Positions 1-13,714 are shown, counted from the first letter of the stretch. The stretch: 64,000 nt of DNA from Quillaja saponaria (GCA_029379385.1 CM055608.1:24426350-24490349); one strand, 5' to 3'. Program-made: numbers and translations. Notes: generated by a model from the letters alone, not told the origin.

Positions 1-94
1 TTTTATGGTTATTATCCTTTGTTATTTTTACTATAACTCATTGAAAATTGAAGGAAATTTTCCTATAATTCCCAACAGAGGAAATAAATGTTAG

Positions 95-2116
95 GTTTGT
101 AATTTTTGTAATGAGACCTTTACAGGTTCATGTACTAAGGTTAAGGATCACCTTTTACAAGCTAGTTCTTATGGAATTAAGTCATGCTTTAAGGTGACAT
201 TAGACTACGGGGCTAAAATGTAAAATAGGGATAGAAGAGGCAGAGAACATAAATAAGCATAAGCATATCCTTCTACCTAATTCTAGCTATTCTTTCACCC
301 ATCCAAATATACCTTCAGCACCTATATTTGAGCAAATAAAAAGAAAATTAGTTGGTGGGAGTGCTTTGGAACAATAATTTGGAATTCAATCTAGGAATCA
401 CCTTAATGCTCTCATTGCGAGGATGTTTTATTTAGCTGGCTTGCCATTTCATTTTGCAAGAAATCTTTACTATGTTGAAGCCTTTTCATATGTAATAACT
501 CAATTTTTGGTTATGTGCCTCCTAGTTACTATTCTTTGAGATGTAACTTGTTAGTGCAAGAAAAAGTTCATATTAAGAGGTTATTAGAACCACTAAAAGG
601 CTTATGGAGGGAGAAGGGGCTTAGCATAGTTACGGATGGGTGGACGGATGCACAAAGAAGGCCTTTGATCAATTTCATGGCTACCTCTGAAGGAGGCCCT
701 ATCTTTTGAGTGCTATTGATGGCTCTAGGGAGTATAAGGATAAGCATTATAGGATGCTAGGACCTCAAAAAGTAGTCAAAGTGATAACTAATAATGCCCA
801 GATCTGTAAGGCAACTGGTATGCTTGTTCAAGCTGAATATCCTCACATATTTGGGACTCTCTGTGTTGTGCACACAATATGTGCAGCCAATAATACTGAT
901 AGAAATAAGATTGTTTATAATGAATGTTGGTGGATTACTATGGTTAGTGATGAAGCCAAAATGATCAAAGACTTCATAATGAATCATACTATGAGATTGG
1001 CTATCTTTAATAAATTTATTCCTTTAAAATTACTTGTTGTTGCTAAAACAAGGTTTGCATCAACCATTGTAATGTTAAAGAGGTTCAAACTCATAAAGCA
1101 TTGTCTTAAAAGCATGGTTATTAATGATCAATGGAATGCTTACAGGGAGGACAATGTAAAAACAGCTCAAACCGTGAAAGAAATTATCTTAAATGATTTA
1201 TAGTGGGATCAGGTATATTACATCCTTTCTTTTACTAGTCCCATCTATGACATGCTACGGTTATGTGACACTGACAAACTTACCCTTCATTTGGTGTATG
1301 AATGTGGGATTCTATGATAGAGTAAGTGAGGGCAATGAAGAAGGAAAAAAAATAAGGTATCAAACTTTTACAATGTGGTGTATGCTAAACTTATTGTAGG
1401 TGGACAAAGAGTTGTACACCACTTCATTGTTTAGCCCATTCTTTGAATCCGAGGTAAATTTAAGATTATGTTTCATTTGTTTTTTTTTTCTTTCTTCTAT
1501 TGTTAAATTTTGTTGTCAACTTGTCTTACAAATATAGGTATTATTATAGTAAACAATGGCTTAAGGGGCTTCCTGAGTAGAGTCCCTCCATATAAGGATG
1601 TGGAAATTTATGCTGAAAGGAACAAGTGTTTTGTTAAATACTTTCCAATTAATGAGGAGAGAAGGCTTGTCATTATTGAAATTGCTAGATTCTCGGGCTG
1701 CATTGTTGTTTTTGCTAGCTTTGACTCTTTGCAAGATAGGTGAGATTTGGATCCTAAAATGTGGTGACTAATGCATGGATCTTTGGCATCTTTACTTCAA
1801 AATATAGCTTTGAAGCTTCTTCAACAACCGTGTTCTTCATCTTGTTAGTGAGAAGAATAGGAGTATTTATTCCTTTATTCATTCAAAGAGGAGAAACAAA
1901 ATAACTCCTCAAAGAGCAAAAGATTTGGTTTATATGCATACAAATCTTCGGCTCTTATCAAGGAAGGATGAAAGCTACAAAAAAGGAAAGACAAAGATGT
2001 GCAATATTGGTGATGATCGATTTGATCCACTTGAAGGTGCTGAGGTCCTTAAGATTGCAAGTTTATCCCTTGATGAACCGGATATGGAGACTAATTTTTT
2101 TAGTGATTACAAATGA
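95..2116 (+). pseudogene. Degenerate hAT-superfamily transposase (BED finger, DUF659-like, hAT dimerisation region)
   Basis: Would encode a cut-and-paste DNA transposase acting in the nucleus. Three parts are visible in order. About 95-205 reads as a BED-type zinc finger (VCNFCNETFTGS, then KDHLLQ). At 515-1203 there is a DUF659-like core (KGLSIVTDGWTDAQRRPL, then DGSREYKDK, CVVHTICAANN). About 1747-2100 is the C-terminal hAT dimerisation region (DPKMW, HGSLASLLQNIALKLL, ITPQRAKDLVYMHTNLRLL). The parts lie in different frames and carry several stops, for example in DPKMW*LMHGS near 1770 and a frame change near 1850, so no protein can be made. The left end lies outside the window or is lost. 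I could not identify terminal inverted repeats or an 8-bp target duplication. The superfamily is well supported; the family within hAT is not. Confidence 0.85.
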
Positions 2117-2159
2117 TGGATTGCTTCCTCTAGTATTGGATAAATGTCTGAGACTTTGA

Positions 2160-5097
2160 TCCTTTTTTTTGGACTTTCATATTAGAGAGAAAGTCAATGT
2201 AATGAATCGTGCTTTGTATGGCAACTTTTATGTAATGAATTTTCTTGTTAAACAATTTTTTGATATGAATTGTGCTTGTAGGATAACTTTATGTTATAAA
2301 TTATATATATATAAATATAAATATATATAAATATATATATATAATTTAAAATTATTTAATGTATCCCTCAATGTATCATATCCTTGTTTTTTAAAAATTA
2401 GTGAATCCTCGAGTTGGATACATTATTGTATCTGATATTCGTATCTGTATCGGTGTTTCACAGCATAGCATATATATCCACATATAAAATAAATTATACA
2501 TTCTTTCTCTTTGTCGTGTAATAATATTGCTTCTCTATAGAAAACACAAATCCATATTCATCTAAATTTCATTCTTTCTTTGGCATAACCAAAAAGCTAA
2601 TAAGCATCACAAGTGATAAAACATTTATATATTCTATTTTTCATCTACTTTCATCAATATCTAGTAAAAAGAGATTCTCAAATTTTGACTCTAAAAAAAA
2701 AATGTTTTAATCATACATGACAACATGTATATTAACAATTATATTGTACTGAAATACATTGAGATTGTAGTCACTTATAATTTTTTATAACAATCTTAAA
2801 AACTTCAAATAAGTATATAAACTACAAGTAATTAGACGTTCGTTCATATCATTATTTTTGTTTTCAGAATTTATTATTTCACACTTTATTGTTTATGACA
2901 CAATAATCACAAATATTTACTATTCATCATTTTTTTAATATAATTTTCACTATCTCTCTAAGAAAGTAGTTTCTTAGACATATAAAAATTAATCTTGTGC
3001 ATACTAATAACAATCATCTTTTCTTTTTTTTTTTTTTTTTTTTCATAACATCAAAATTCTCCAATAGAAATATGGTTGCATACCTCGAACGTGATGCATT
3101 ACATATGGATGAAATCTCCATCTTCAACTTTGGTAACTCAATTGCTTTATGCACGTTCAACTTTGTCTTTTTCCTTTTTTCCTTACTCCAATTTATTTTA
3201 CTTTCCACAAATCTTTAGTAACTTGATTCTTTCATCAATATACATGTAACTCAACCAAATAAAATTACACGAATTAAATAACAATCTCACATCATTTTTC
3301 TACCTTTTTTTTATTAGCAAATTCACATGTATGTCACAATTTGTTTTCATGCATAAATAATATTCATTAATATATTCACCACAAGACTTCAAATCATCAT
3401 CATAAAAATATGATTGATTCCATTCTAAAAAAGATAAACACATAATCATCAAAATTTATATATATTTTCTAATTAGCACTAATTATGAAAAATATAATTG
3501 AAACCATCAAAATATAAGAGATAGATTTGGTTAAAATCTAAAACTAATTCAATTTTTCATCTAATTATTCCATCATTGAAAATTTCAATTTGATAAAACA
3601 TCAAGAATTATCTTGCTAATACTAGAATAATTGCATCAATATCAACCTTTAAGATTGTTGGAAATATTGGGGTAGATACAAATATTCTAATTTCACATAA
3701 TTATGAATCACAACAAATTCAATGATATAGAAATTGAGGTTTATAGGATGGAAAGATAGTACCACAAAATCATGCACTAGACACTGTCCTTAAAAGTTGA
3801 TTTTTGCCCTCTCGGAGTATATCCAGTGTGCAGGGTCTCGAAGAGGCCAACCCTTTAGGATTAGATTATAGATCATTCTCTAATCTTTGCACACAAGATT
3901 GAGAACCAGCGGGCAGCCACATCTCTTTCTTTAGTAAGAATTGGAAGAGAATATTGAGTAAGGAACTATGATAGAGACAATCTTGGAATGGTTATAGAAT
4001 GAATATATAATTTTATACATATAAGAAAAATCATAATGGTCATAAACAACTATATTCCAACGAACATATTATAACGGCTATATTTCAATGGCTATATTAT
4101 AATGGTTGTATTTGGATTTAAGTTTGTAACAACCAAATTAATTTTACAACACTTTAAACTTCAACTTCTCCATTGGATCAATGGACCCAGTTACAAATAT
4201 GCATCTTGCAATGGAGCTATTGTTACTGTAATCTACATGAAATTTTCCATAGAAACATCTATATTTGGCCTTGATGTAGGTCTGCTTTCCACAGCCTCAT
4301 TAAGTACCAAAAAATAATTATTCCCGGTGGCTTTTGCAGCCACTAATTGACTTCATCATTTCCTAAAATTCTTCAACCCATACGTCCCACTAACAATGTT
4401 GAATTGTTGGCGGCAACTTAAATTACGGCTGTAGCAGGAACTTGTATTCTAAATTTGAATGCTCAGATGATTGTGAATAACCGTAAGGCTATCGGTTTAA
4501 ACTTTAGTATAAAGTACTAGCAGTGAGTGTATATATGTAAGAACTAACTAATAGTTTCTAATGAAAAATTAAAATAGAAATTCAAAGAAAACTAAAGACA
4601 AGCAATAGATAGTGATTTGTTGATTGATTCAATGATCATTTCAAATATGTCAAAAGACAGTATTTGTACTCTCAGCAGTTTCTAAGATAGTTTACTCAAA
4701 TTTCAAACTCCTAAAAAACCGTAACAATTGGAACTGTTTCATGACCATTAGTAATACTAATTAATTACTCCCAATGCTGATTTCCAACGTCACATTAGGT
4801 TGAAAAACTTCACACATAATAGCCCTTCTGCCATAGCCATCTATTTTTTCGAGGTAAAATATATTCTACCTATATCATACTTTTGCTAAACAATTTGTAA
4901 ATTTGAGATGCCAACAATACAGTACGCCCATGCAAAAAAATATGAGATGCAAAAGTAATTATCATCATCCGGGATCACAGTTTGCAAGGCAGAAGACCCC
5001 TTGATCCACTTCAATGTAGTATATATTCTATGAGCATTTAATGTGTAAGGTCCATTAAAAAAAAAAATTCAAATTGTAAACTTAGGCTTAGAGCATT
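2160..5097. other. Gene-free AT-rich stretch with a possible LTR remnant
   Basis: No credible coding region. It holds an AT/ATAA microsatellite near 2303-2345 and a T tract near 3021-3043. Around 3656-4291 the ends read TGTTGGAAAT and TTTCCACA, and repeated TAACGGCTATATT-like words lie near 4070-4110, which resembles a decayed Copia-type LTR. No target duplication, primer-binding site or partner LTR was found, so this is only a suspicion. The rest of the stretch shows nothing recognisable. Confidence 0.4.
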
Positions 5098-5541
5098 TGT
5101 TGAAATTGTAATTTGGTGGTCTTTTAGTATTTCTAACTCTTAGGAGAATAAATACAATTATTATTAAAATGAATTAGTGGTTAATTGTGTATTAGTGGTG
5201 AGTTTTGTAATGAAATGTGTAGTAGTGAGAGTTTCATTGCTAGTAATGGGTGTTTAATTCTTGTTAGTGGTGAATTATTAGTTAGTAAAGAGTTACAAGT
5301 TAGTGAATTAGTGTTATTAGTATAAATATATTATATTAAGTCTTGTGATATTTAGGTTTACCCCAAGTGGCATCACCACTTGCATTGGTTTAGTAATGAG
5401 TTGTTAAAATTTCTCTTATAATATTATTTTTTCCCTCCCTAAATGTCTAAATGTGTGCTTGAATATGTGAGTGCCTACCACATTCCAACAAATTGGTAAT
5501 GTGTGCTAATTACACATTTCCAACATGTGGTATTAAAGACC
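5098..5541 (+). mobile_element. Truncated Copia-type LTR with adjoining primer-binding site
   Basis: A 428-bp segment begins TGTTGAAAT (5098) and ends TTTCCAACA (5525), the TG...CA inverted ends of an LTR. Immediately after it, TGGTATTAAAGACC (5528-5541) matches, with a few changes, the TGGTATCAGAGC primer-binding site (initiator-Met tRNA) used by plant Copia elements. No gag or pol follows and no second LTR was found, so this is the 5' end of an element whose body has been lost. Family and age are not determinable by eye. Confidence 0.55.
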
Positions 5542-5721
5542 ACCACATTTCTAAAAGTACTTGTCCAGTGTGTGTTTCCTTGTCCATCTGTCATCAAAAT
5601 CACAATGTCCAATTGTATGGAGAATAGAAAACATTATCTAAAAGACTTTTTAAATCCCAACCAGAGGCTCTTCCACATTTATTATTCCTTCAGTAAAGTC
5701 CAATCCCTTTCTCTTTCTCTA

Positions 5722-8700
5722 AGGTTGCATTTGAATCCATTTAATTCTACTAAAATTGAAATTGAATAGAATTACAATATACGAGTTTAGATCATATAAA
5801 AAATTACAATCAAAATTATTCTTCAAGTACTTTATAGTGATTATCGTAATCTCTGGAGGCTCTTAACTAGATTTTCATCTTCTTCAGCGGCTTTAGGTGG
5901 TGGTTTTTCCGTTGTCTCAGGTGGGTTCTAATGATGGTTGTCATCGTCTTCGACAAGTTTTGACGATGATGGTCGTTAGGGTTGGATAAGAATCGATCTC
6001 GAGCTTGAAATTTTTTTTTTCGCTTATTCGAGCTCCACTCGTTTTCAAAAAAAGAAAAAAAAAACACTGAGTTTGAGATCAGTTCGTGACTGTTCAAGTT
6101 TGGCTCATGACTCTTCAGGCTCAGTTTGAAGCTCGTGAGGCTTATTCTTAATCCAAATATCTTTTTTCCTACTTAAATCAATGTATTTATTCCTATTTTA
6201 GTAATAATAACAATATGAATCATACAAAGCAAACTTGAAATGCATCCAAAATGAAAAATTATTAGTAAAAATATAAAATAATTAGTAAAAATATAAAATG
6301 TTTTTAGATCAAGCCTATTCAAGCAAGTGCAAGTTTCTCAATCCTGAGCCCAAAGGCTTGATCTTCTACTCGAGCCCCAAAATCTTGTTCGAGCTCAGCT
6401 CATAAACTCAGACGAGTCAGGCCTGGTTTGTGAGCTAACCCTAGTGGTCCTCGTCTTCGGAGGGTTTCGACTACGGTTGTCATCATCACCAGTGGAGTCT
6501 GACAATACTTGTCGATGTCTCTTTCAACGAAGAAACTTGTCATTTTCTACTATGATTGTTATCATCTTTCTTTGTCTCGATGGTGTTTAACAATGGTAGT
6601 TATTGTCTTTGGTGGGTTCTAAAAGTGGTCGATATTGTATGACAGGTTAACAAGGACTATGGTTGGTGGTGGCGACTGACAACGGGTGAACGAAGTTTGC
6701 CAGTTGGTAGCAGAGGTTGCCAGTGATAGTGGTTGATGTTTATAACATGATGTGTCGTCATAAGTAAGTGGTTGTCAAAAACAACACATACACAAATTTG
6801 TAAATTTTAAGCTCTACCCATAAAAATTGAATATGATTTTGTAATTGTTTCTCAATTCTTGAGAATAAAGTGAAAATTTTCAACTCTAATTCAAAAATAT
6901 GCCAAACAAGAAAATAGAGATTGAACAGTTCAATTCCTAATTCCAATTCCAATTCACTATATTCATCCCAATTCAAATTCCAATTGTTATAACAAGGGGG
7001 TTTATTGGATAAATTGGGATGTTATGCATAGATTATAAGGAATACATAAATAAGACATAAAATAGGAGAATTGATATATGTATATATATGTGTGTAGTCA
7101 TAACATTAATGGTTTCTACCTTACTGGTTGATTGGGACTTAATTTCTATTTTACAAGAAAGGTATTATAGGAGGACTTAAAATTGCGAGACAATGATTAT
7201 ATATAACAAATTAAGTGGGAGACAATGATTATATATATAAAATTAGATTATTTATTATCACATGGTCAAAAATGGGTCATAGTGGGATATTATGTTATTT
7301 AATTTTTTTTTTCTTCTCTTCTCCTTCATTGCTTTAACCAACTTAGATTTTCAAGCTTGCTTTCCCCTGATGTCATTCAATTGGATCTTCCAACCTCTTC
7401 CTTAGGTCGGTTTAGCTAGGGAAAGGTAGATAAGTTACTCCCTCACCGTTCCTATGCTAGTAGTTTAGTTCATATGTTCTATTTGCTCGTTGAATAGGTT
7501 CTTATAGTTGGTGTGGCATGAGTTATCTTGGCTGCCTGTTAATGTTTTACAGCTTGGTTTAAAGGGGTTTAATACCGAACAGAACTAATCTTTAGTTTAG
7601 CTTGAAGTTTTAGATGGTATTAAGGTGTTATGGTGAATTTGGATCTAGATTGTGATGTATATTGGGTTGGCTATGAGGGTTAGCAGATTTTGTTGGCACC
7701 GTTTTCTTTGAGTTGCCAGCCAAGATTGAGATATAGAGGGGTGTGATGGTTCAGCCATGGCAGCACAGCTTCCATAGGCGCAAGCAGTGGCTTGGCTGAA
7801 TGGAGTTAACTGGAAAATTTTGGTCATTTCAGCCGTGGGATGCCCTTGTATTGTGAAGCCATGAATTTTATTTTTTGTGTGCTGTGAAGGGAGGCTATGG
7901 CTGTAAATTAACTCTTGTGTTAAGGATAAACTAGTAAATCGAGCAAGTGAATAGTAAGGGAAAAAGGTGTGGCTGTTGGTGGGACTGAGAGAAAGGAAAG
8001 CTACTTATTTATATACAAATCTAGGTAGATGTTCATTGAATATTAAAATGAAATCAAGGATTAGTTGAATCTAGTTAAAGAAGGAAGCGAATTAAAAATA
8101 ATCATAATTAGTAATTACTTACAATTTTATAAGAAAAGTTTCAGTTACTTAATTAGTTCACTTTTGATAATGAGTGCAAATTAAGTGTTGTGAATATCAC
8201 ATTAGTGAAATGGGATTACCGTGGTAATAATCACTTGCATATAAATATTAATATGAGTTAAAAAGAAATAGACGCACAAAATTTGTTATTAGTAAAGAAT
8301 CTAAATTCGATGACATGTATCTCAGTGGTCATATATATATATATATATATTGCAATAGAAATATGGAAGTTAAAAATTAATTAATGCTAAACCATAAAAA
8401 TTAGAATTTGAAACAATGAAAGTAAATAATCATATTTTAAAATAGTAAAGGTAATAGCTTGTAGAATTAATTATTTGATGATTACTATAAATAATATATA
8501 TGAATTCCTGATTTTTGAGCTCCAGAGAGTGTAGAGGATATTCCGACACTTTCACATATTAGACGGATCGATGAGTCACATCCTTGAGCTTGTGAGTGAA
8601 TTATGTGCTTTGTGGTTATCAGATTATTGTGTGCAATGATATATATATTTAAATTGATGGGTTATAATAGAAAATAAGCAAATAAGTTATTTCAATGATT

Positions 8701-9724
8701 TAATTGAATTATATGTGTTTGATATTGAGTGTGGTTAATAAGGGCTAATAATGTGAAATTTTCTAAGAAATGGTCCTTATTTTTTAAATTAAAGTCTAGG
8801 TGCATCTAGGATATTTGAATTTGATATGAATGATTCTGATGTTGACAATTATTTTAAAAATAAATGGAGTGCTTAGCCCCAATGAGACGGATTGTGTATG
8901 GAGAATTAATTTGTTGTGCGGGTGCTTAAATCTCAATGGGGGGAGAAAATGTTGTGAGGGGCTAAGTTACTCGTTGGCTTTTTGTTTTTTTAATTGGTTG
9001 TTTAATTATTAGTTCACTTGTATGAGTTAATTGATATGTTGAATTTCATGAATTGTGATCGTATGATAACTCCGTACGTGTATAAGTAATTTAAATGCAA
9101 GTTAAGCTATGATATATGTGCTGTGTGATGCTGGTACCTTTAGGGTACATGATTTGCTCACTGAGTCCTTGCGACTCACCCTTTCCTTTGTGGTTATTTT
9201 TTTTAGTTTCTAGGAAACCATTATTGGTTGCTATAGAATTTGATATCTGCTAACTCTGCCGTGGCAAGGTATATCTCGGACATCGCATACTTGAAGCGTA
9301 AGGGATGACACTTGCAGTCACTTTTAAATGTTATGCATTGTTGTTAAATTCATAAAGTTCTCCATGGTACTTTCATGTTTTGGTTAGGAGCAGAGCTCAT
9401 CCTTATATTATGATACTATGATGTACTATAATACTATGATGTACTGTTGATTTTGTAAATAGGTGCTTATATGTATTATGGGCATGTTCCATCGTACAGA
9501 GAACCACTACCGATATTTTTAGTAATCATATTATATTTAATATTCGAGTTTGGATTTTATTTTAATTCAGTAATATTTTAGTAGTTTTAACTATAACGTG
9601 TTTTATAAATTAGAGAAACATAGTATTTGAGTATTAGAGTTACGGGGTATGGTTACCTATTCCTCTAGCCAATTATACCTCTATTTGAGGGTGTGACACC
9701 AATTCATTGTATCCAACGGACCTA
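5722..9724. mobile_element. MITE-like non-autonomous element, split by a later solo LTR
   Basis: The left edge (AGGTTGCATTTGAATCC, 5722) and the reverse complement of the right edge (AGGTCCGTTGGATACAATG, ending 9724) resemble each other. Both lead into AATTCCAATTC-type repeats, common at the ends of plant MITEs. The region carries no transposase and includes clustered GAGCTC-type words at 6000-6430. Removing 6985-9698 and one CCAAT copy rejoins the two halves, giving an element of about 1.3 kb. The boundary and any target duplication are uncertain, and the superfamily is unassigned. Confidence 0.3.
6985..9698 (+). mobile_element. Solo LTR (about 2.7 kb), probably Ty3/Gypsy-like, target duplication CCAAT
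   Basis: The segment starts TGTTATAACAAGGG and ends GAGGGTGTGACA, so it has the TG...CA ends of an LTR. The terminal GGGTGTGACA is typical of plant Gypsy LTRs. It is flanked on both sides by CCAAT (6980-6984 and 9699-9703), a 5-bp target duplication. Inside, GATTTGCTCACTGAGTC...GCGACTCACCC (about 9150-9180) resembles promoter/leader sequence of such LTRs. There is no gag, pol, primer-binding site or second LTR, so it most likely arose by recombination between the two LTRs of a full element. The short ORFs inside are not credible genes. Confidence 0.65.
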
Positions 9725-9868
9725 TGAGAGAAAGTGTTCCACAAATTACAAATATATTGAGATCAAGTTAATTTGTATGCAGAACATTCTAAAAAGTTAT
9801 AACATGTACAGGCAAATGAGGCATGCATGCATTTATATCTGCATGATCTTATAGTGAGGAAAAAAAAG

Positions 9869-12800
9869 TCATAAAGATAAAAGAGCAAGGACATCACCAA
9901 CTATAATTGCCCTCCTTCTTCCACATTCTTCACCTGCAAATTGCTTATTCTTCTTTAGCAACTCCAGTATTGTCTCTTCAATGGTGTTTCAAGTTATTAA
10001 CCTAACAATTTTCACATCCTCTTTCTGTCCAACATGATACATGCGATCAATTGCCTGTTCCTCAACAGCTGGGTCCCACCATGGCTCCAATAATAGACTT
10101 TAGAGGCAGTAAGATTCATACCTGCACTCGTGCCTTAAGACTTGAAACAAGCAAATCTGTAGACCCAGCTGGTCCTGAATCTCTAAATGCTTTGATGATA
10201 CTGGCTCTTCTCCTGGCATTCGTCAAGCCATCAATGCTTAAAATCTTAAAACCAGCTTCTTTGAGTGGCTTTTCTAGTAATAATACCATATTCCTGAATT
10301 GTGAAAATACTACCGAGTTTGTAGCTGGATTTTGATTCCTTGCTTCTACAAGAAGTTTTAAAAGAGCGGACACTTTAGAAGATTTGATTTTTCTTGAAGA
10401 GGATAATCCAGCAACACTTTCAGAAGATACAGGAGGGGCCATGAACAGGTCCGATTTTGTGAGAGGCCGGCAACAAGTAGGACAACGATTTACTTGCTGC
10501 AACCTTTTCATTACACAGGCTTGGCAGAAAATGTGAGCACAGCAAGTAATTATAATATCAGTCTTCCGAGATATGCATACCAGACAGTCAAAATCTTCAC
10601 CACTATAAAGCTCCTGAATCAGCTTTTTCAGCTACTCGGTTTATAGGACACATCTGCTTACAATCAAGTTAGTACACTACACAAAAAATACAATGTATAA
10701 TTTGACACATATTTCTTAGCTCTACTGTTTCTTTTAATTCTGTAGATAAAAGGAAAAAAAAAAAAACATTTCAGCAAAATGACTAAGTCATATAGCAGCC
10801 AAAGAACACAAAATGTACATTGGTAATCCAGGATGAGATTTACTAAGGCAAGTCATACATCTTCTCAAGCAAAAAAGACCAAAACAGAGCTCTACCTTCC
10901 AACCAACTAAATCCTTTGATGTCCCCCTTTTCCATCCTTTGCTTGGAAAACTCTATAGCCAACATCCTCAGAAGCTTCTTATTTAACCAAATTATTAACT
11001 GTAGGAAATGGAAAATGTTTCCATAACTAAATAGGGCCTCTAATTTTTATTTATTTATTATTATTAAGGAAAAAACATTAAATTCAAGGAGGGGGAGTCT
11101 AGAACTCATATAGAATCAAGCTGAAGAAGCCAGCAAATGAATCTCTCATCAATTCGAAACATGTTATTAACATAAGGGAATTGAAAAATTAAGAAAAATA
11201 TAGAACTATGACTAAACTGAAATGCAAAAACTGTCATGGACTACAGTATTGAATTCTTGTAACTAAAAATGAAGCAGAAGACAAATTCCATCCTTTCAAT
11301 ACCTCCAATATTGTTAAAAGGGAGTCGAGATTGAACATCTGAAGAGCACAAGGTGAAATTGGTACAGATTTGAAGAAGTCCTAAAATAAATCTAGCTAAG
11401 TACAGTGTAATAGTCCTTCATTGGACTCCCATAAATGTCATAACTCAGCATTATTCTCTTTGCTCTTTTTTTCCATCTCATCATACAGTTCACGTTCTTC
11501 CTTAGAAAGTTCAACATAATATGTCTCATGAAGTTTAGCTGGTAATCCCATCACTCTTGGGTCTTTCATTCTCTGCAAAGAAATTGTTGCAATTAAAGCC
11601 TGAAGCCAGAATAAGTATCCATTGCAAGGAATTTATGTATAAATAAATAAATAAATTGAATAAAAGATATGTGATATATCTACATTAAACATTACATCAA
11701 ACAATTAAACCAGAAACATTGATCAAATGATAATTGAAAATAAATGATCTAAGAGTTAAAGTTTATTTCGGAAAAGCAATCTAAAAATATCACTGTGCTT
11801 GTTTGTTTTCAATTATACTGAAGGTAAAACAACATCGAAATCATTTAATACTTGTTTGGACTAAGCTGCTCTATGTGTTACACCATGACCAATCATCATT
11901 ATCCTCCTTTGCATATTGATCAGATAAAAGCTTCACATGTTGGATGCTAAAGATGTCTGTTTGGTCTCGGTTTAGAAATAATAAACTTAAGACTTGAATT
12001 CGATATAAACGGAATAATTGATTAAAAAATGATTCAATCTTAGCAGGAAGACTTCTAATTCTACCAGGATCAGATTTAATATTTTAATAATTAATACCAA
12101 CATCACTTACATAAAGATCAAAAGAAAGCAACAGAACAAAAGGCCATTCTCATCCCGCTGAGCAAGAGAGTACTGCACCAAGTTTTGCCAGTATCTGCTT
12201 ATTGAAAATGGGTAGAACCGCAAAAATGCCATCAAGGGAAGCAGATCACCTGAACTATTCTGAAAGGGTACCCGGTAACAACCCACCTCCGCTTAGCATT
12301 CATACTTATGATAGCTTGACTTAGTCGAGCACTCACATACTTGATTATATGTGCATCATCTAGAATAACTCTCCACCACACTAACTTCTTTGTAAGGGAA
12401 ATTGGCCATAGTTCTTCAGAACCGAGAGAGTATATGTTGTTAACACTATATCATACTTCCTTAGTTCCTCAGGATCCCCAGCCCTCTCCCCATAATACTT
12501 GTATATCTTCAACTTGCCAGACCCAGTATGCTCATTCAGGTGTTCTTCCCATGTTTCAACTACAGAAGGAGGGCACACAACTAATGTTGTCTTTCTATCA
12601 ATATCAGTAGCAGATTTACTAACTATACCAACAGAGTTTACTTCAATGCTAATGATTTCACTTATTCTTCTCCTCTTACCACCCGAAACGGAAAAAACCT
12701 CATCCTGTTTACTTATAACATGTGATTTATCTACATCTAAACGACCAGTGTCTCTTGAAAAAGATGAAGCGCTATCACATATATCAAAAGCAATCAAAGA

Positions 12801-13598
12801 AAGCAATGTTAAAGTCTTACCCATCCCTGTATCATCTGCAAAAATCCCAGCTCGTAAAGGCTCCGGCCGCTTAGTTGTATGAAAGTTATACAAAAGATTA
12901 AAGTAAGACCCATTTTCTTTCTCTTCCCAAAATGGTGGCAAATCACTAGAATTCTCCCTGTGAAATAACCAACCCGACCCTTCCTTCCTTTTGTAGCACA
13001 AAGAGATCTGATTTAATAGCATCTTTTGGGGGATCTATCATTTTCAATGCACCTTTTTTTGTCACATTCTCACCAATTTCTTGAAAATTTCATCCACACC
13101 CTTTTTTTCTTTCTCAACCTTGTTTTCCTCCGAAAATTTCAACCCACCTTCTAATATCGCTGATTTCACAGTCTGAAACGCCTCATGTGGCGCAAAGATG
13201 CGCATTTGACAAGGAATCTTGGTTTGGTTCCGAGCTGGACAACTGTAACTTACAATCCCTTCGATGAAAATCAATTTGGACTTCATCATCGGAGATAATA
13301 TGGCTGCCACAGAATCCTCGATGCTCCCAACCTTAATATTTCCGGCTAGAAACACTTTGATGGCGTTCTTGTCGTACAGATTTTGGGGTTCACGTTTTAG
13401 ACCCACCTTTAATTGATCACTGAGAATGTAACCATAGTGCTGAATCTCAACAACGTCGGCCATGACGAATCCAACCGTGTAAGTTTCGGAGGAAGAAGAC
13501 ATTGAGTGTTGGCCAAGTAAATAAATATCTTCCTCTGAATCCGAATTGTCTTCTAGTCCAACCCAGAAATTTGAGCAGTAATCTTGCTCTTCTTCCAT
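9869..13598 (-). pseudogene. SMARCA3/HLTF-like helicase pseudogene (HIRAN-SNF2-RING), left tandem copy
   Basis: The intact family acts in the nucleus as a RAD5/HLTF-type DNA translocase and E3 ubiquitin ligase in damage tolerance. Exon 1 (about 13598-12111) holds the HIRAN domain (VGFVMADVVEIQHYGY, IEGIVSY) and the front of the SNF2 ATPase (DDTGMGKTLTLLSL; motif II is LDDAH instead of LDEAH). Exon 2 (about 11599-11303) carries the middle of SNF2 (YYVELSKEERELYDEME). Exon 3 (about 10653-9869) carries a C3HC4 RING with its cysteines present and the helicase C-terminal lobe ([22 protein letters not shown]). Frame is lost near 13075, 12985, 12430, 10631 and 10125, exon 2 is scrambled near 11380, and there is a stop near 9989. 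Canonical VVTGTPIQN is VVTGYPFQN here. It pairs with the copy at 16250-20155, with the same intron positions. Too many lesions to be sequencing errors alone. Confidence 0.85.
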
Positions 13599-13714
13599 CT
13601 CCTATATGAATGTATAGCAAAATTACGAAAGTTGAAAGCTTTAACAAGCACCTCTACAGTTGTGTTTGAATTCTATGAATTGACGAAGACAGTTGGAATA
13701 AAAGGAGGAATCTA

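Noticed and set aside
3014..3208. Lysine-rich minus-strand ORF
   Set aside because: It arises from a T tract read on the other strand; no domain or gene context.
3656..4291. Possible full LTR (TGTTGG...TTCCACA)
   Set aside because: No target duplication, primer-binding site or partner was found, so it is mentioned only within the gene-free stretch.
8333..8350. AT microsatellites here and at 13911, 40567, 41611, 42864 and 49641 as candidate regulatory or origin sites
   Set aside because: Simple AT repeats are common in plant intergenic DNA and nothing else supports a function.
12499..12882. Plus-strand ORF of 127 residues over the left helicase copy
   Set aside because: Antisense shadow of the SNF2 exon.
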